Assembly: GCF_033473495.1 (NCBI RefSeq)
Contig: NC_088943.1
Location: 848,001 to 912,000 of the forward strand
Direction: 5' to 3'
From: Cercospora beticola
Taxonomy: Eukaryota > Ascomycota > Dothideomycetes > Mycosphaerellales > Mycosphaerellaceae
DNA: 64,000 nucleotides
The notes under the pieces are model-generated. The model was not told the origin of the DNA and did not search any database. It saw only the letters and a program-made list of their open reading frames with translations. Both the position numbers and the translations under genes were made by a program. Positions 18,606-29,163 of the stretch are shown in pieces (positions within the stretch are counted from its first letter, which is position 1; each line of letters opens with the position of its first letter).

Positions 18606-19952
18606 CTAGCTTTCTGCATCTTCCCAGAAGTACGAGTCCAACGACTGTTTAGCTGAAGGCGGTGCTCGGCGGTATTTTCTGGGTGCGGTAGCTGCATAAA
18701 AGAGCCTTTCCAGCATGGGCGTCTGTTCGCGAGTCCGTATCTCGGCTTTGGCGGATTTCCTGGACAGCTTGTATGCACGAGATAACTGTGTTCCAAAGGT
18801 GTTGAGAATCCACTCGGAGTCTTCGTGATTCTCGTTGCCTTCGGCCACGATGTGAGCACGTTTGATAAAGTCACACACCGGTTGAACCATTTGCTTTCTT
18901 TCCCGAATGACACGACTGTCGGCCGGAAAACCAAGTCTCGCGACGCCTCGAAGTAGTCGCACTGCCGGTTTTTCGTCAAGTTTCCGTGGATGGTACATGT
19001 GAAGCCGCGCAATGTCCCATGCTTGGTCGAAAGCAGATGACCTCGAGGATCTCAGAAGAGCAAGAAATTGGTCGTAGAGCTTTGGATCTGTGTCAGGGTA
19101 GCCTAGCAACCTGTGTCGATCTCCAAGTATCGCTCGCATAGCGAATAATGAATGGGAGATGCCTACTTGTAGTTCGTCCAACGTCGGACTACTCTCGGTT
19201 TGGGAGTTGCGTTGGACAAAACTGTCCTGATCAGAAGTGACCGCTTCGTATCCCTCAAAGAAGGTTTTCAGAGGACGATCAGCAGATGCAGAAGTGCCAT
19301 GCATGAAGGTCGCGCTGCACAGGGAGGCCAGAAGTCGGCCGCGCCAGTGGAGACCGTACTGGCCTTCGTTGAGTGGCAGCTGCAAGCACTTGTAGAATTG
19401 TTTCTCCAGGTTTTCGTTGACAACATAGTAAGCAAGAAAATCACAACAGCTTCTCTGAGTCCTGGCCAACTCTAGCAAGAGTTGCGGATTCTGCAACAAA
19501 GCGACCAGCGCAGTTCGCCCAAGTTGACCATCACGCAGCCTCTGAAGAGTCGGTCCTCTCTCAAGTCTCCATCGGTCCCTAATCGAGAGATACCATGGGT
19601 ATTCTAAGCAAAGGCAGAGAACGTTTAAGGTCAAGCTGCCATTATTTAGGTGTCGTTGGAGGATCGTGCCAGCCCGTATTGGATGCTGTTCGAGTTCAAG
19701 CTTCGCTTGCAGGTCGGACTCTGTCACGCGAGGCCGGGTTTTAGATGCGATAAATCCTACTCTCTTCCTTCTCACATGTAACCGCGTGTCTCTCGATTGC
19801 CTGGGCTGTTCCGAAGTGTCGAGCAGAGTCCTTGGATCATCTGGCGCTGCCACGTCGGCCACTGTAAGTGCAGAACGCGACAACGCAGGGACAATGCTGC
19901 CATAAGTCCCGCGAGTGACTGCGGGTCGACAGCGGACAGCAAGATGAAGCAT
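18606..19952 (-). CDS. Hypothetical fungal protein, possibly mitochondrial, 448 residues
   Basis: A single exon. The first ATG of the frame is at 19952; the codons upstream of it start with TTG. The N-terminus (MLHLAVRCRPAVTRG and on) lacks acidic residues, contains Arg and alternates with hydrophobic residues, like a mitochondrial import signal. The rest is mainly alpha-helical with many Leu and Arg, including an LQRLRDGQLGRTALVALLQNP type helix pair, and lacks any motif I can name. It may be an organelle RNA or translation factor, but that is a guess from composition. It is divergent from the membrane-anchor gene at 20254, and 301 bases separate them. Confidence 0.7.
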   Translation of the reverse strand: MLHLAVRCRPAVTRGTYGSIVPALSRSALTVADVAAPDDPRTLLDTSEQPRQSRDTRLHVRRKRVGFIASKTRPRVTESDLQAKLELEQHPIRAGTILQRHLNNGSLTLNVLCLCLEYPWYLSIRDRWRLERGPTLQRLRDGQLGRTALVALLQNPQLLLELARTQRSCCDFLAYYVVNENLEKQFYKCLQLPLNEGQYGLHWRGRLLASLCSATFMHGTSASADRPLKTFFEGYEAVTSDQDSFVQRNSQTESSPTLDELQVGISHSLFAMRAILGDRHRLLGYPDTDPKLYDQFLALLRSSRSSAFDQAWDIARLHMYHPRKLDEKPAVRLLRGVARLGFPADSRVIRERKQMVQPVCDFIKRAHIVAEGNENHEDSEWILNTFGTQLSRAYKLSRKSAKAEIRTREQTPMLERLFYAATAPRKYRRAPPSAKQSLDSYFWEDAES

Positions 19953-20253
19953 ATTGGGAATACTGTGAGCATGCGGACTGTGCTGGCTCAACTGGAAGAA
20001 CGAGTGCAGGGCCAGTCATCAGTGGTCCCGTCAAAGGGCAGGGTATTTCACGCCATCACCATTGCAATAGGCACTATACAATAGCTTCCGAAGCCGGGCT
20101 GTACAGACGATGATGGTGATGGTTGGCGTGAGGTGGTTGTTTGATGAAAGGAGTCCGGCCAAGGTTCAACATCGGCGAAAGAGAGCGGCCGAGCATGAGC
20201 TCACCGCCCGAAGGTGATCAAGCTGCACCACTTTCCCATCGCTCTCGCCCACC
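19953..20253. promoter_or_regulatory. Divergent promoter region between the hypothetical gene and the URA6 region
   Basis: The 301 bases hold both promoters. GATGATGGTGATGG runs are present around 20105-20125. No specific factor site is identified. Confidence 0.4.
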
Positions 20254-20583
20254 ATGTCCGTAGCACGTCCGACCCTCCTGATTGCCCGCCTCCCACGACA
20301 CCTCCGCCCCTTCAGTCTCCGCCACCGCCTCCGCGACTCGCGTACCACTCCGCCCCCAGCTCCCATCGCGCCCCGCGCCTCCCCACCAAAAAAGAATCGC
20401 GGCAACCAACTCCCCGTCTATTCTCTAGTAGCCATTTTCGCCCTAGGCACAATCGCCTTCAACATCCTCATTCAACAGCGCGCCGGCCAAACTCCCGCTC
20501 ACACCTACGAGCTCCCCGACCGAGCGCCATCCTCCAAAGACCAGTGGCCACACCCCACCAACCGCTCTCCCAAGGACCAGTAA
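20254..20583 (+). CDS. Single-pass membrane protein or N-terminal anchor of UMP kinase, 109 residues
   Basis: A single open frame, ATG at 20254 and TAA at 20581-20583. The first 45 residues are very rich in Arg and Pro with no acidic residues until about residue 28, like a mitochondrial import signal. Then comes one hydrophobic helix (LPVYSLVAIFALGTIAFNIL, about residues 53-72) and a polar tail. The frame is the same as that of the UMP kinase gene, whose ATG lies only nine bases after the stop. It could be a separate small protein, or the first part of an extended, membrane-anchored kinase made by stop-codon readthrough or by a splice form I cannot define. I know of N-terminally extended fungal UMP kinases only loosely and cannot confirm that here. 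Confidence 0.6.
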   Translation: MSVARPTLLIARLPRHLRPFSLRHRLRDSRTTPPPAPIAPRASPPKKNRGNQLPVYSLVAIFALGTIAFNILIQQRAGQTPAHTYELPDRAPSSKDQWPHPTNRSPKDQ

Positions 20584-20592
20584 ACAGCAACT

Positions 20593-21318
20593 ATGCCTGC
20601 AATCGACCAACTCGAGTCCTTCAAACGCACCTCTCCCCTCTTCAAATCCGCCATCAACCCCACCTCCGACGATGAAGCCCTCGTAGTCTTCGTCCTGGGC
20701 GGTCCAGGTGCAGGAAAAGGCACTCAATGCTCCAACCTTGTCCGAGATTACAACTTCAAGCATCTCTCTGCAGGTGACCTCCTCCGCGCCGAACAAGACC
20801 GTGCTGGCTCCGAATTTGGCGAAATGATCAAGACCTACATCAAAGAAGGTCAAATCGTCCCTCAAGAGGTCACAATCCAGCTTCTCGAAAATGCCATGAA
20901 AGCTACCATTTCCGAGACCGGGAATCGTAAATTCTTGATCGATGGTTTCCCTCGCAAGATGGACCAAGCGGTCAAGTTCCAGGAGATCGTGTGCCCCATG
21001 GCTTTCACGCTCTTCTTTGACTGTCCCGAGGAGACTATGAGGAAGCGACTGCTGCACCGAGGAGAGACTAGCGGGCGAGCAGATGATAATGAAGAGAGCA
21101 TCAAGAAGCGATTCAGGACATTCGTGGAGACAAGTATGCCTGTGGTGGAGCACTTTGAGAAAGAAGGGAAAGTGGTCAAAGTGGACGCCACGCCAGAGCC
21201 AGAGGAAGTATACAAGAACGTCAAGGCGCAATTTGTGAAGCGAGGTGTCCAGGAGTCGAGAACACAGGAACAGAGTGCCAAGGAGGGCGCTGCTGCGGGC
21301 AAGAGTGTGCAGGATTAG
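20593..21318 (+). CDS. URA6: UMP/CMP kinase, 241 residues
   Basis: Transfers phosphate from ATP to UMP (and CMP, dUMP) in pyrimidine nucleotide synthesis. The frame contains the P-loop GGPGAGKGTQC at about residues 36-46, HLSAGDLLRAEQ in the NMP-binding region, GQIVPQEVT, the DGFPRKMDQA motif, FFDCPEETM, and the LID arginines in RGETSGRADDNEESIKKRF. These are the hallmarks of eukaryotic Ura6. The C-terminal 25 residues form a polar Ala/Glu-rich tail. No intron is present. The N-terminal 30 residues before the P-loop are short and polar. The stop of the upstream anchor frame is nine bases away and in the same frame, so the start of translation in vivo deserves a check. Confidence 0.93.
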   Translation: MPAIDQLESFKRTSPLFKSAINPTSDDEALVVFVLGGPGAGKGTQCSNLVRDYNFKHLSAGDLLRAEQDRAGSEFGEMIKTYIKEGQIVPQEVTIQLLENAMKATISETGNRKFLIDGFPRKMDQAVKFQEIVCPMAFTLFFDCPEETMRKRLLHRGETSGRADDNEESIKKRFRTFVETSMPVVEHFEKEGKVVKVDATPEPEEVYKNVKAQFVKRGVQESRTQEQSAKEGAAAGKSVQD

Positions 21319-21726
21319 AGGCATGGACATATCTTGATGCAGGTGGACACGGTGGTGGAAGTGGAGTATCTCTAAGATACCAGCACGGAAGAATCCATAC
21401 AGGCAGTGACGGGCAAAACTTACGCCACGACAGAGAGGCATAGAAAATGTTCCACCTCCTGAGTTCTATGTTTTATCTCATATATGCCTGCAAATGCATC
21501 CAGCCCTCGACCTCTAGCGCCGCCGCTATACACAATATACAAACAGCGATAACATCGTACAATACTTCGATCCAACTCTTCAGTCGTTCAATCTTCGTCC
21601 AACTCCTCATTCCTTTCGTGTTGAACATTCAGCACCTCTGTATCCAAACTAGTCCCATCCCCACCACTCCTTCAATTCCGACAGATCCAACTCAACGATC
21701 AAATTCACTTACAGTATCCACTATCA
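21319..21726. other. Intergenic DNA between convergent genes
   Basis: About 400 bases of 3' flanks, AT-richer than the coding DNA. No gene is seen. Confidence 0.5.
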
Positions 21727-24138
21727 TCAGAATCTCGGCAACATAAATGCATCCCCCTTATTCACCGGGTCACAATATCCCGGCGAAGAGTCCTTCTGCC
21801 CACTCGCCCAGGCCACAATCGTCAAAGCAGTCGTATAGGACATCATAGCGAAACCAAAGATCACGAGCAAAATATCCACAACGCGTTGCCAGTTCTTGGT
21901 CGCAACGACGCGGTAGTGCATGAGGGGCTACCAAAAGGTCAGCATATACGCTTCGTCTCCTGCCTGAAGAGTTAGGCGGGAAAAGGACAGAGGACTTACA
22001 GGATAAATATACACGAGCGGAATACAAGCAAACGACCCAACAAGCGAGACGAATTTATCCAAATCGCCCGCTCCGGCCCAAGCAATAAGAGCACAAAGCG
22101 CGACCATGAAGAACCGGAAAATGTTCTTCTTCCATTTGATCCACGGATTATACTTTCCAGTCCTAGAGAAGAGTTGCTGACTCGTGATTTCGATCGCAGG
22201 ATAAATCTGCAAAGGCGTGCTGAGTAGAATGGCAAGACTGTACAGGAACTGCACAGCGTTGACCATTTTATTGTCTTGTGGCATATTGAGGAGGATGACA
22301 GTTTTGGTGTTTTCGCCATAGGCAGTGTAGGAAAGGGCGCCAGCGGAGACGAAGACGACGGTGACGATGAGCATGACGGTTCCCATGACTTTGGGGAATT
22401 TCTTGGGTTCGGCCATGCCGCTTTGAATGGGGATGACAAGGCCGACACCTTCGAAGGTGAAGATTGCGGTGCCGATCAGGAGGGTCCAGTATTCGGGGTT
22501 GAAATGTTTAATTCCGGGGCCGACGCCGCCTTGGTGGACGATGGTGCGGACGTCGTAGTAATAGACGTAACACAAGCCAAGAAGGATGAACGCGTCCGCG
22601 AGGAGGGCCATTTTCTGGATGTGGTTGATATTGCGGTAGAGGGACATTGGAAGGAAGATGATCATTTGCATGAGGATCATGAATCCGACATCGATATCCT
22701 TCTTGCAACGAGTAATGGCAAGGACAAATGCTCGGAGGTTTTCCGCCACAAAAACAATGTATGCTGATGAGAATCCAATCTGGCTGATGACGAGGGAGAA
22801 GTTGATCATGTTCCGGAAGTAGGCGCCAAAGATCTTGCCGCCCATGTCTCCGAACGATGCGTGGATCTTGAGCCGGATAGAGACGAGCAGGATGAAGCAA
22901 TAGTAGGATAGAGCTGCCAGGACCAGAAGAACCACGTTGGAGAAAGTCATGCCTCCGTTCAAGTATGCTCGAGGCAGGAACAATACTCCAGTGCCTACGA
23001 AGGACTTGAGCAGCAGCATGGCAGCACCGAATGGCGTTCCTTTGCCCTTCTCACGAACCTTCCGCTTTCTTCGCCGTTTGCCTGGAGTTTCAGGCAGAAG
23101 AGCAGAGTCCTCGCCCCAGTCGTCGCGGTCTTCGTCGCGGTCGCCTTCTGTTGTGGCATCTTCGAAATAGTCGGAGGAGAAGTATTCATCAGCGTCCAGC
23201 ACCTCGTCGTCTTCTTCCAGTTCCTCTCCGGCGAAGTGTCCGTACAGCGTCAAGAATTCGATGAAGTTGGATGTCACGAATTGCCGTCTCGGAGGTTCAG
23301 GATCCACTGCATTCCGGCCACGAGGAAGAGTACCGTATTGCGTCCGCCCACCACTGGCGCTTGGAGCAGCAGATTCATCCCGACGCCGAATATGGTCTCT
23401 TCTGAAACCACCTGGCTTTTGGATGAAGGATATATCATCGTCATCGTCATCCTTTTTGTTGTTCGTCTTTGGTGCGCTGTAGCTCATGCTCCTCCGCAGC
23501 TTTCCAGCTTCTTGCTCCTCTCGCTCTCTTTTCTCTGCATATCGGTAGATGTGCCGGGTTGTATCTCCACCTTGTAATTGCAGACTCGAGAATTCCTCCT
23601 CTTGTGCAGCAGTACTTGACTCTCCCGGGAACCCACTTCCTTGCCTGTAAGACCCCGCAGGCGAAGAGGACTGCGGCCCGACCAAGTGTCTTTTCAGCAC
23701 TTCGATATCTTCTTTTGGTGTGGGGCTTCTCCCGAGCTGTGCTGCCGCGCTGGCAGGAGTGTACGTTCCACTATCATCATCTCCTCTCGGGCTTTCATAT
23801 CTCATTGTCCCTCGAGATTCTCTCACTTGATGCCGCTGTGCTCCGCCCGGTGACTGCCCTCTTGTCCCACGCAGTGCCTGAGAGAGCGAACTTGGTCCCG
23901 GACCGGGCACCGATGTGCCAGATGCTCCGGCGAGAGGCTCACCGCTGGTCTGCACATCTTGCTGATGGCTACGGCTCGTCGATCTGGAGTGCCCACTGCG
24001 TACGGATCCCACTACCGGTGTCGCTGCCAGCCTCGCCGTCCTCGAGGCTCGAGAGGGAGACGCGCTGGCGAAACTCTGAGCATCTGCATCTCGAAAGCTG
24101 CCAGAGGGAATGGGCCTGGCCTTGGAGGAATCCGACAT
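21727..24138 (-). CDS. Vacuolar-type amino-acid transporter (AAAP family, Avt3/Avt4-like), 779 residues
   Basis: Two exons, 24138-22000 and 21927-21727, with a 72-base intron (21999-21928; GTAAGT...TAG) that splices in phase between the last two helices. The first 340 or so residues are a soluble, Ser/Arg/Gly-rich N-terminal tail ending in an acidic stretch and a basic KRRRKRKVREKGKG run. The transmembrane part opens with GTPFGAAMLLLKSFVGTGVLFLPRAYLNGG, the typical first helix of the AAAP family, and contains about 11 helices, including FTFEGVGLVIPIQSGM. A long N-terminal tail is characteristic of fungal Avt3/Avt4 vacuolar exporters of neutral or basic amino acids. Location and substrate are inferred from the family. 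Confidence 0.9.
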
Positions 24139-24858
24139 GCTCCACTACAGCTTCTTCTCCCCAAATCCACGGTGCTGCGTGAGTGAGGAAGTGTATGGTT
24201 GTCCTCGAAGACTGCGTGGAACGCGTTGTATTATTGTTTTGTTATCGCGGCTTTGTTTCACAAGAGCTGCAGCCAGATAAGAAAGAGATCCAAGTGGCTG
24301 GGTCTGCTGAGTTTTGAGCTCGTGTTCCGGAGCAGCAAAAAGTACCAAAAGTAGTCAGGCGATGTCCAACGCACACCCTCACTTTCTCTTCTTCGGTTCT
24401 CTTGTGACCGCCCTGCGTGACGTTCCGGCACAAGAACTCAATCGCCGACAAGGTTGCATGCCGGCCGGCCGGCAGCTGCTGACCACTTGTCTATGTCTTG
24501 GCACGACTACAGTAGGACAGTACATCTTTTTGTACAGTAGTGGTCGATGACTCCGAAGACTGGGGCGATGAGTGCGTTGTATTAATGCATACCTACAAAG
24601 CTCCACTTGAGTACAGGTCACGCCCGCAGCATATTTGATATATTCATGCTGTCCTCCACAACATTCTACTGTTCTCCCTCGACCGCAGTCCGAGAAGGAT
24701 CAGGCACAAGACAGTGTCACGTCCAAAGATCGTCATTGCAATAGAATTCACATGCGTGGTATCTACAGCACAATACAGTGCCGACATCTAGTCCTGCTTC
24801 TTCTGTGGCGCCAGACTCCTGCGCTATGCACATTGCCTCGTAACTTTCGTCTTTTGCT
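24139..24858. other. Intergenic DNA between the transporter 5' end and the CCT2 3' end
   Basis: About 720 bases. The part next to 24138 is the transporter promoter. A short GGCC-type palindromic run (GCCGGCCGGCCGGC) lies at about 24462-24475. No gene is seen. Confidence 0.45.
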
Positions 24859-26596
24859 CTACATCCTCTCCCTCTTTCTTGGGGCTGCACGGATGATGTT
24901 GTCCACTCGCAGTAATAGCTCTGCGGCCTCACTTGCTGAGCTGACCACGGCATGCTTCAGCTTGTGAGCCTCAATCACGCCCAGTTCGCGCATATCTGCA
25001 ATGCCACCACCTGGCTTCATCAAGTCCAGACCGGACGAGGACATGCCAGAGTAGACGGCCTTTCGCAATCGGGCCACGAGATCGGCGGAATCCAGACCAG
25101 CATTGTCGGCCAGGATTGTAGGAAGTTGTCGGAGAGCCTTCGAGAATGAATCCACAGCCAAAGCCTTCTTTCCCGCAACATTCTGTGCAGCTTGATCCAC
25201 AGCCTTTGACATGACCATCTCTGCGCAACCTCCTCCAAGTGTCGTCTTTGGGAACTTGACGGTCTGCGAGAGTACCGCAAGCGCGTCGTGCAAACTCCGC
25301 TCTGCCTCGTCCAGAAGCTGTTCCGACGATCCTCTCAACACGATCGTGCAAGCTCGTCCAGCAGCCACGCCAGAAAATCTGATGAGATTGTCCTCTCCAA
25401 TCACAACCTCCTCAATTAAGTCGCAGTGTCCTAATTTGACATGCTCCGGGTGATCGAATGTACTCGTGATCTCGGCTCCCGTGACCAACGCCAACCTCTC
25501 CACGCCATCGAAGTCCGCGTGCTCTATTGATGCAATCCCCGCATCTGTGAACAATTGCTCTGGCCAGTTGTAGATCAGTTGTCGGTTGACGAAGCAATTT
25601 ATGCCATGTGCCTTGATCTTTTCGACCTTTGCCTTCATCTTCTCTTTCTCTGCCTTCTCAAGCTCTGCCAACTTCCCTGTCCCGTCCACTTTCACTCTGG
25701 CACCGAAGATCTTGACCTTGTCCGTGTCCATTGATGTGTTCGCGACGAGGATCTTTGCGTTCTCTACTCGCTTGGGTTGCCCTGTTCCAAATTTCTTGTC
25801 GAGGATGAAGCCCGGGTCGAGATATGAGTCTGACAATTTTCCACCTGCTTTCTTGATAATTTGAATGTGTGTGAGGTCTGTTGAGCCCTTCATTCGCAAT
25901 ACGGCGTCGGTGGCGAGCGTGGCAAAGTAGTCTCTGTCTTGTGAGAGCACTTTCGAGGAGAGGGTCGTGCGAGCGATTGCGATCAGGTCTTTGCGGAATT
26001 CCTCAGGCTTGCTGCTGTGGTCGACTGCTGTTTCGCTGAGGGCTTGCAGTGCGGCGGCGCTGGCTATTCGGTAGCCTTCGATGATAGTCTGAGGGTGGAT
26101 TTTCTGGTTCACGAGCTGCTCTGCTTCTCGAAGAAGTTCTGCTGCGAGAACTGCGACACTTGTGGTTCCGTCTCCGACTTCGTCATCCTGGACTTTCGAA
26201 ATATTGACTAGCACCTTTGCGGCGGCATTATCGAGAGCAACGCTCTTCAGAATGGTGGCGCCATCGTTGGTGACCATAATCTCGCCTGTCGAGGCACTTT
26301 GCAGGATCTAGCGAAGTCAGAAGTGCTTCGCATGGCTATTGCTCCCATTCCTGCGCACCTTGTCTTGACCTTTAGGTCCTAGAGTCGATTTAACGAGGTC
26401 GCCGATCGCGATAGCGCCCACGAAAGCGCTGCCTTCAGTCAGTATATGTCATCTCTGCTCTTTCTCAAATTGTTCCACGTGCCTAAGGCGGGCCTGCTCT
26501 CCTCTCTCTTGCTCGCCGCCATCTTCGAAGATTTGCTGAGACTGCAGAATGTCAGTGTCTGCGACTCATCTAGAACGAAACATTACGTCTCACCAT
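24859..26596 (-). CDS. CCT2: T-complex chaperonin subunit beta (CCT2), 526 residues
   Basis: One of eight subunits of the cytosolic TRiC/CCT chaperonin that folds actin and tubulin. Four coding exons: 26596-26594 (ATG only), 26541-26483, 26428-26359 and 26307-24859. Introns are 52 (GT-AG), 54 (GC-AG, donor GCACGT) and 51 (GTGCGC...TAG) bases. Spliced, it begins [10 protein letters not shown] and reads through the [24 protein letters not shown] region, the GDGTT nucleotide-binding motif, [23 protein letters not shown] and the end [13 protein letters not shown]. Every one of these is a CCT-beta landmark, and the length agrees with the yeast protein. The exon structure is forced by this match: no GT donor restores the frame at the second intron. 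Confidence 0.95.
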
Positions 26597-27804
26597 CTTT
26601 TGCGGTGCTGTGTAGGAGTATTGCTTGTTACTCAGAAAGCTCGCGTTTCCACGCGCGAAAGCTTTCCAGAATCTCAGAATTGCCCGCCAAACCTTCCTAT
26701 CGTGGACTAGCGCCCTTGACCTCACTCCCTCATGTCCCTCCTTCACCTCTCTCTTCACGTCAGCAATGCACCAGGTGCAACACTACCCATTGGCGACACG
26801 ATCACCTTAATTGTGAGACTGCATATGACAGCTAAATGGCTTCATGATGCAGGAATATCAGGCTCCTTCGTCTGATCACGACTTCTGGAGATTCAGACCA
26901 CTTTTGTAGCTCTTTTGACTGCGAACAACACTTCCGAAAAGCCGATTTCCGGCACGCGAAAAGACATGTTACATTCGCGCTCACGGACATATATTATGGT
27001 CGTTGGTGACGCTCACTGCTGATTTTCACAGGCACACAGGCTTGGCTACCGACACAAAGCCAGGCCAGAACACAGCGCGAAAAAGCCATGTCGTAGACAA
27101 TGGCAGGCATTCATTACCTCGTAATACTGGCAAGATTTTTACCACCACGTCGCTGAGAATGTGCGCTGGCTGAATCGGAATGTCTGCTGAGCTCGCCCGC
27201 CATCGGAGGTCCTAGTGTTCAGAAGAGTAATCCTGGTATCACCACCGTGAGGCCAGCCTGCTGCGATTGGTGGGTGAATGTCTTCTTTGAGGAAACGAAT
27301 ACAACTGCTTTGTCTTCTCAGCCTTCTCGTGTAGGTCTGTCATACACTCAAGCCGAGATGGAGCCTGTCGCAGCAAGAGTGAGTTAGACCAACCTGTAAA
27401 GATTGAATCGGGCATCTAGGTGGGAGCAGCGTGACTGGAACCCCGTGATTTGCACAACCAGTGCGGTGAACATGAGACCTATGCGACGAACCGAAGATTC
27501 TGGTGGGCTCCCTAGGTCTGCTGACTGCTAATTCGAAGCAGCAGCCGCCCTAGCCAAGACTTTCAAGCAAGTGAATGGCAATGACATACACGTACGGAGG
27601 GTACAAAAGCGCTTCAAGGTCCTCGAAGACTGCCCCGCTCTTTCACCTAACCTTCTGGCTTTCTTCCTCCCACAGACAGCCGTCCTCCACGCCGATAGCG
27701 TGCCACAAATCAGCTGTTCTCTCCGTCCACATTATCACGCAGGAATACCAACGGCGACACCTTCCGACTATTTCAAACCGGTGATCACTCGACCGCCTTC
27801 CCAC
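26597..27804. promoter_or_regulatory. Divergent region between CCT2 and the first gene of the tandem family
   Basis: About 1.2 kb. The left end is the CCT2 promoter. The frame of the next gene is open from 27571 but starts there with GTG, so either the ATG at 27805 is used or an unrecognised upstream exon exists. No other gene or repeat is seen. Confidence 0.4.
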
Positions 27805-29163
27805 ATGGTTAGGACTCAGACTCGACTCGACCGTTTCGTCGTGCTCAAAAGCACGAATGAGGAGCTTCCTGTGAACAAAATGGCGATTCAACAATCGGCG
27901 TGTGAGCAAATCATGGAAGACACGGTGGCGACGTCATGGACAGCATTTTCGAGAGAGCATCTGGTGCCTGTGCCCAGAGCCGCCCTGACCCATCTGGAGC
28001 TGGAGGAGACAGAACAACTCTGCGCGGGTACCGCTGAACCACGCATCTTCGACGATGATTCGGCAGACACAAGGGTGTATAACACACCTGGATTCATCAA
28101 CGGTCGGACTCTTGACGAGATCTTTACTGGCAAGCTGGAACTCATCTCAGGCAGCACTTTGTTCGAACTGAGTAAGCGCTACAAGTTCTCCACGATCGAA
28201 TCAAAGGTGAACATGGGCAGACCTAATGAAAGTGTCAACATCCGGAAGTTGCACAAAGAGCTGGCCAAATACAAGAGTCAGGTGCTGCGAGAGGGCTTGA
28301 AATGCGCTTATGCGTTTGAGTTCGACCTGAATAAGGCTCGCAAATTTCATGGGCAATCAGGTGTGCATATGCCCGCTCCAAGTCTTCGTTGCGGAGAATG
28401 TACGCTGTGCATACAGGCAGAAGATTGGGAGGAGCCTGAGAAAGTGTCTGAGTACTGGACTGGCCCAAAACGCGCTCAAAACACGAGAGACGATGGCGGA
28501 CATGGCCCGGAAACGACGAACACTCCATCTCGTCTCACACCCACCTCAAACAAAACCACGCACAAGTTTCCATCGACGACGGAAACTCACAAGACACCAC
28601 AGCGGGGGCGCGACTCATCTGCGGAGAAGAAAGGTCGAAAGCTCCCTTGGCTTACGGACCCCGTTTCAAGCGATTCGAAAGGACTCAAGAAGGCCTCGAA
28701 GTCGATGTCCACGAAGCGAAAGTTGTCGTTCAAGGAGCTGTCTTCCAGTCCGCAAGCAAGCTCGACTTCCAGCAAAGCGCAATCGCTCCAGCCGCCCCGA
28801 AAGAAAGCCAAGCTGGCGAAGTCCGAGTCACCTATCTTGATCTCAGACTCCGAAGATTCGATGCCCGCGAAACCTATCTCACCACAAGCGCCAATTGTCA
28901 TCGAGGACAGCGACGACGACAGCGAGGCGTTCGAGGTCCAAAATACCGCTCCGCTCGAAAACCGCCGACGTCTGACGGATCAGCTACGTCAGCCTCTGCG
29001 GCCAAAGAGCCCAAACAAGTTGAATGCGAAGCAAGTGCAGGAGGGACGGAAGCCAAAAGAGACCAACAGTATACGCATCACCGACTTCTTCAAGCGAGAT
29101 GGCGACAACGACAGTCTGACACAGATTGCTGCAAGGAAGGATTTGCACAGTCTGTATGATTGA
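27805..29163 (+). CDS. Nuclear-type protein with the shared tandem-family domain, two SUMO-interacting motifs and a PIP-like box, 452 residues
   Basis: I take ATG 27805 as the start; the open frame extends to 27571 but without an ATG. The domain shared with the next two genes spans about residues 99-183 (LDEIFTGKLE at its start, LNKAR at its end). A disordered Ser/Thr/Lys region follows. Two classic SUMO-interacting motifs, hydrophobic cores followed by acidic runs, stand at about 342-352 (SPILISDSEDS) and 362-372 (APIVIEDSDDD). Near the C-terminus, residues 422-429 read SIRITDFF followed by KR, close to the PCNA-interacting box (Q-x-x-I-x-x-F-F), with the TD pair of high-affinity boxes but Ser in place of Gln. 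The very N-terminus, with QTRLDRFV, is a weaker box. It may act at replication forks or repair sites; the motifs are seen, the role is inferred. Confidence 0.7.
   Translation: MVRTQTRLDRFVVLKSTNEELPVNKMAIQQSACEQIMEDTVATSWTAFSREHLVPVPRAALTHLELEETEQLCAGTAEPRIFDDDSADTRVYNTPGFINGRTLDEIFTGKLELISGSTLFELSKRYKFSTIESKVNMGRPNESVNIRKLHKELAKYKSQVLREGLKCAYAFEFDLNKARKFHGQSGVHMPAPSLRCGECTLCIQAEDWEEPEKVSEYWTGPKRAQNTRDDGGHGPETTNTPSRLTPTSNKTTHKFPSTTETHKTPQRGRDSSAEKKGRKLPWLTDPVSSDSKGLKKASKSMSTKRKLSFKELSSSPQASSTSSKAQSLQPPRKKAKLAKSESPILISDSEDSMPAKPISPQAPIVIEDSDDDSEAFEVQNTAPLENRRRLTDQLRQPLRPKSPNKLNAKQVQEGRKPKETNSIRITDFFKRDGDNDSLTQIAARKDLHSLYD

Noticed and set aside
20443..21441. Antisense frame of 332 codons over URA6
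   Set aside because: It is the shadow of the well-supported kinase gene on the other strand.
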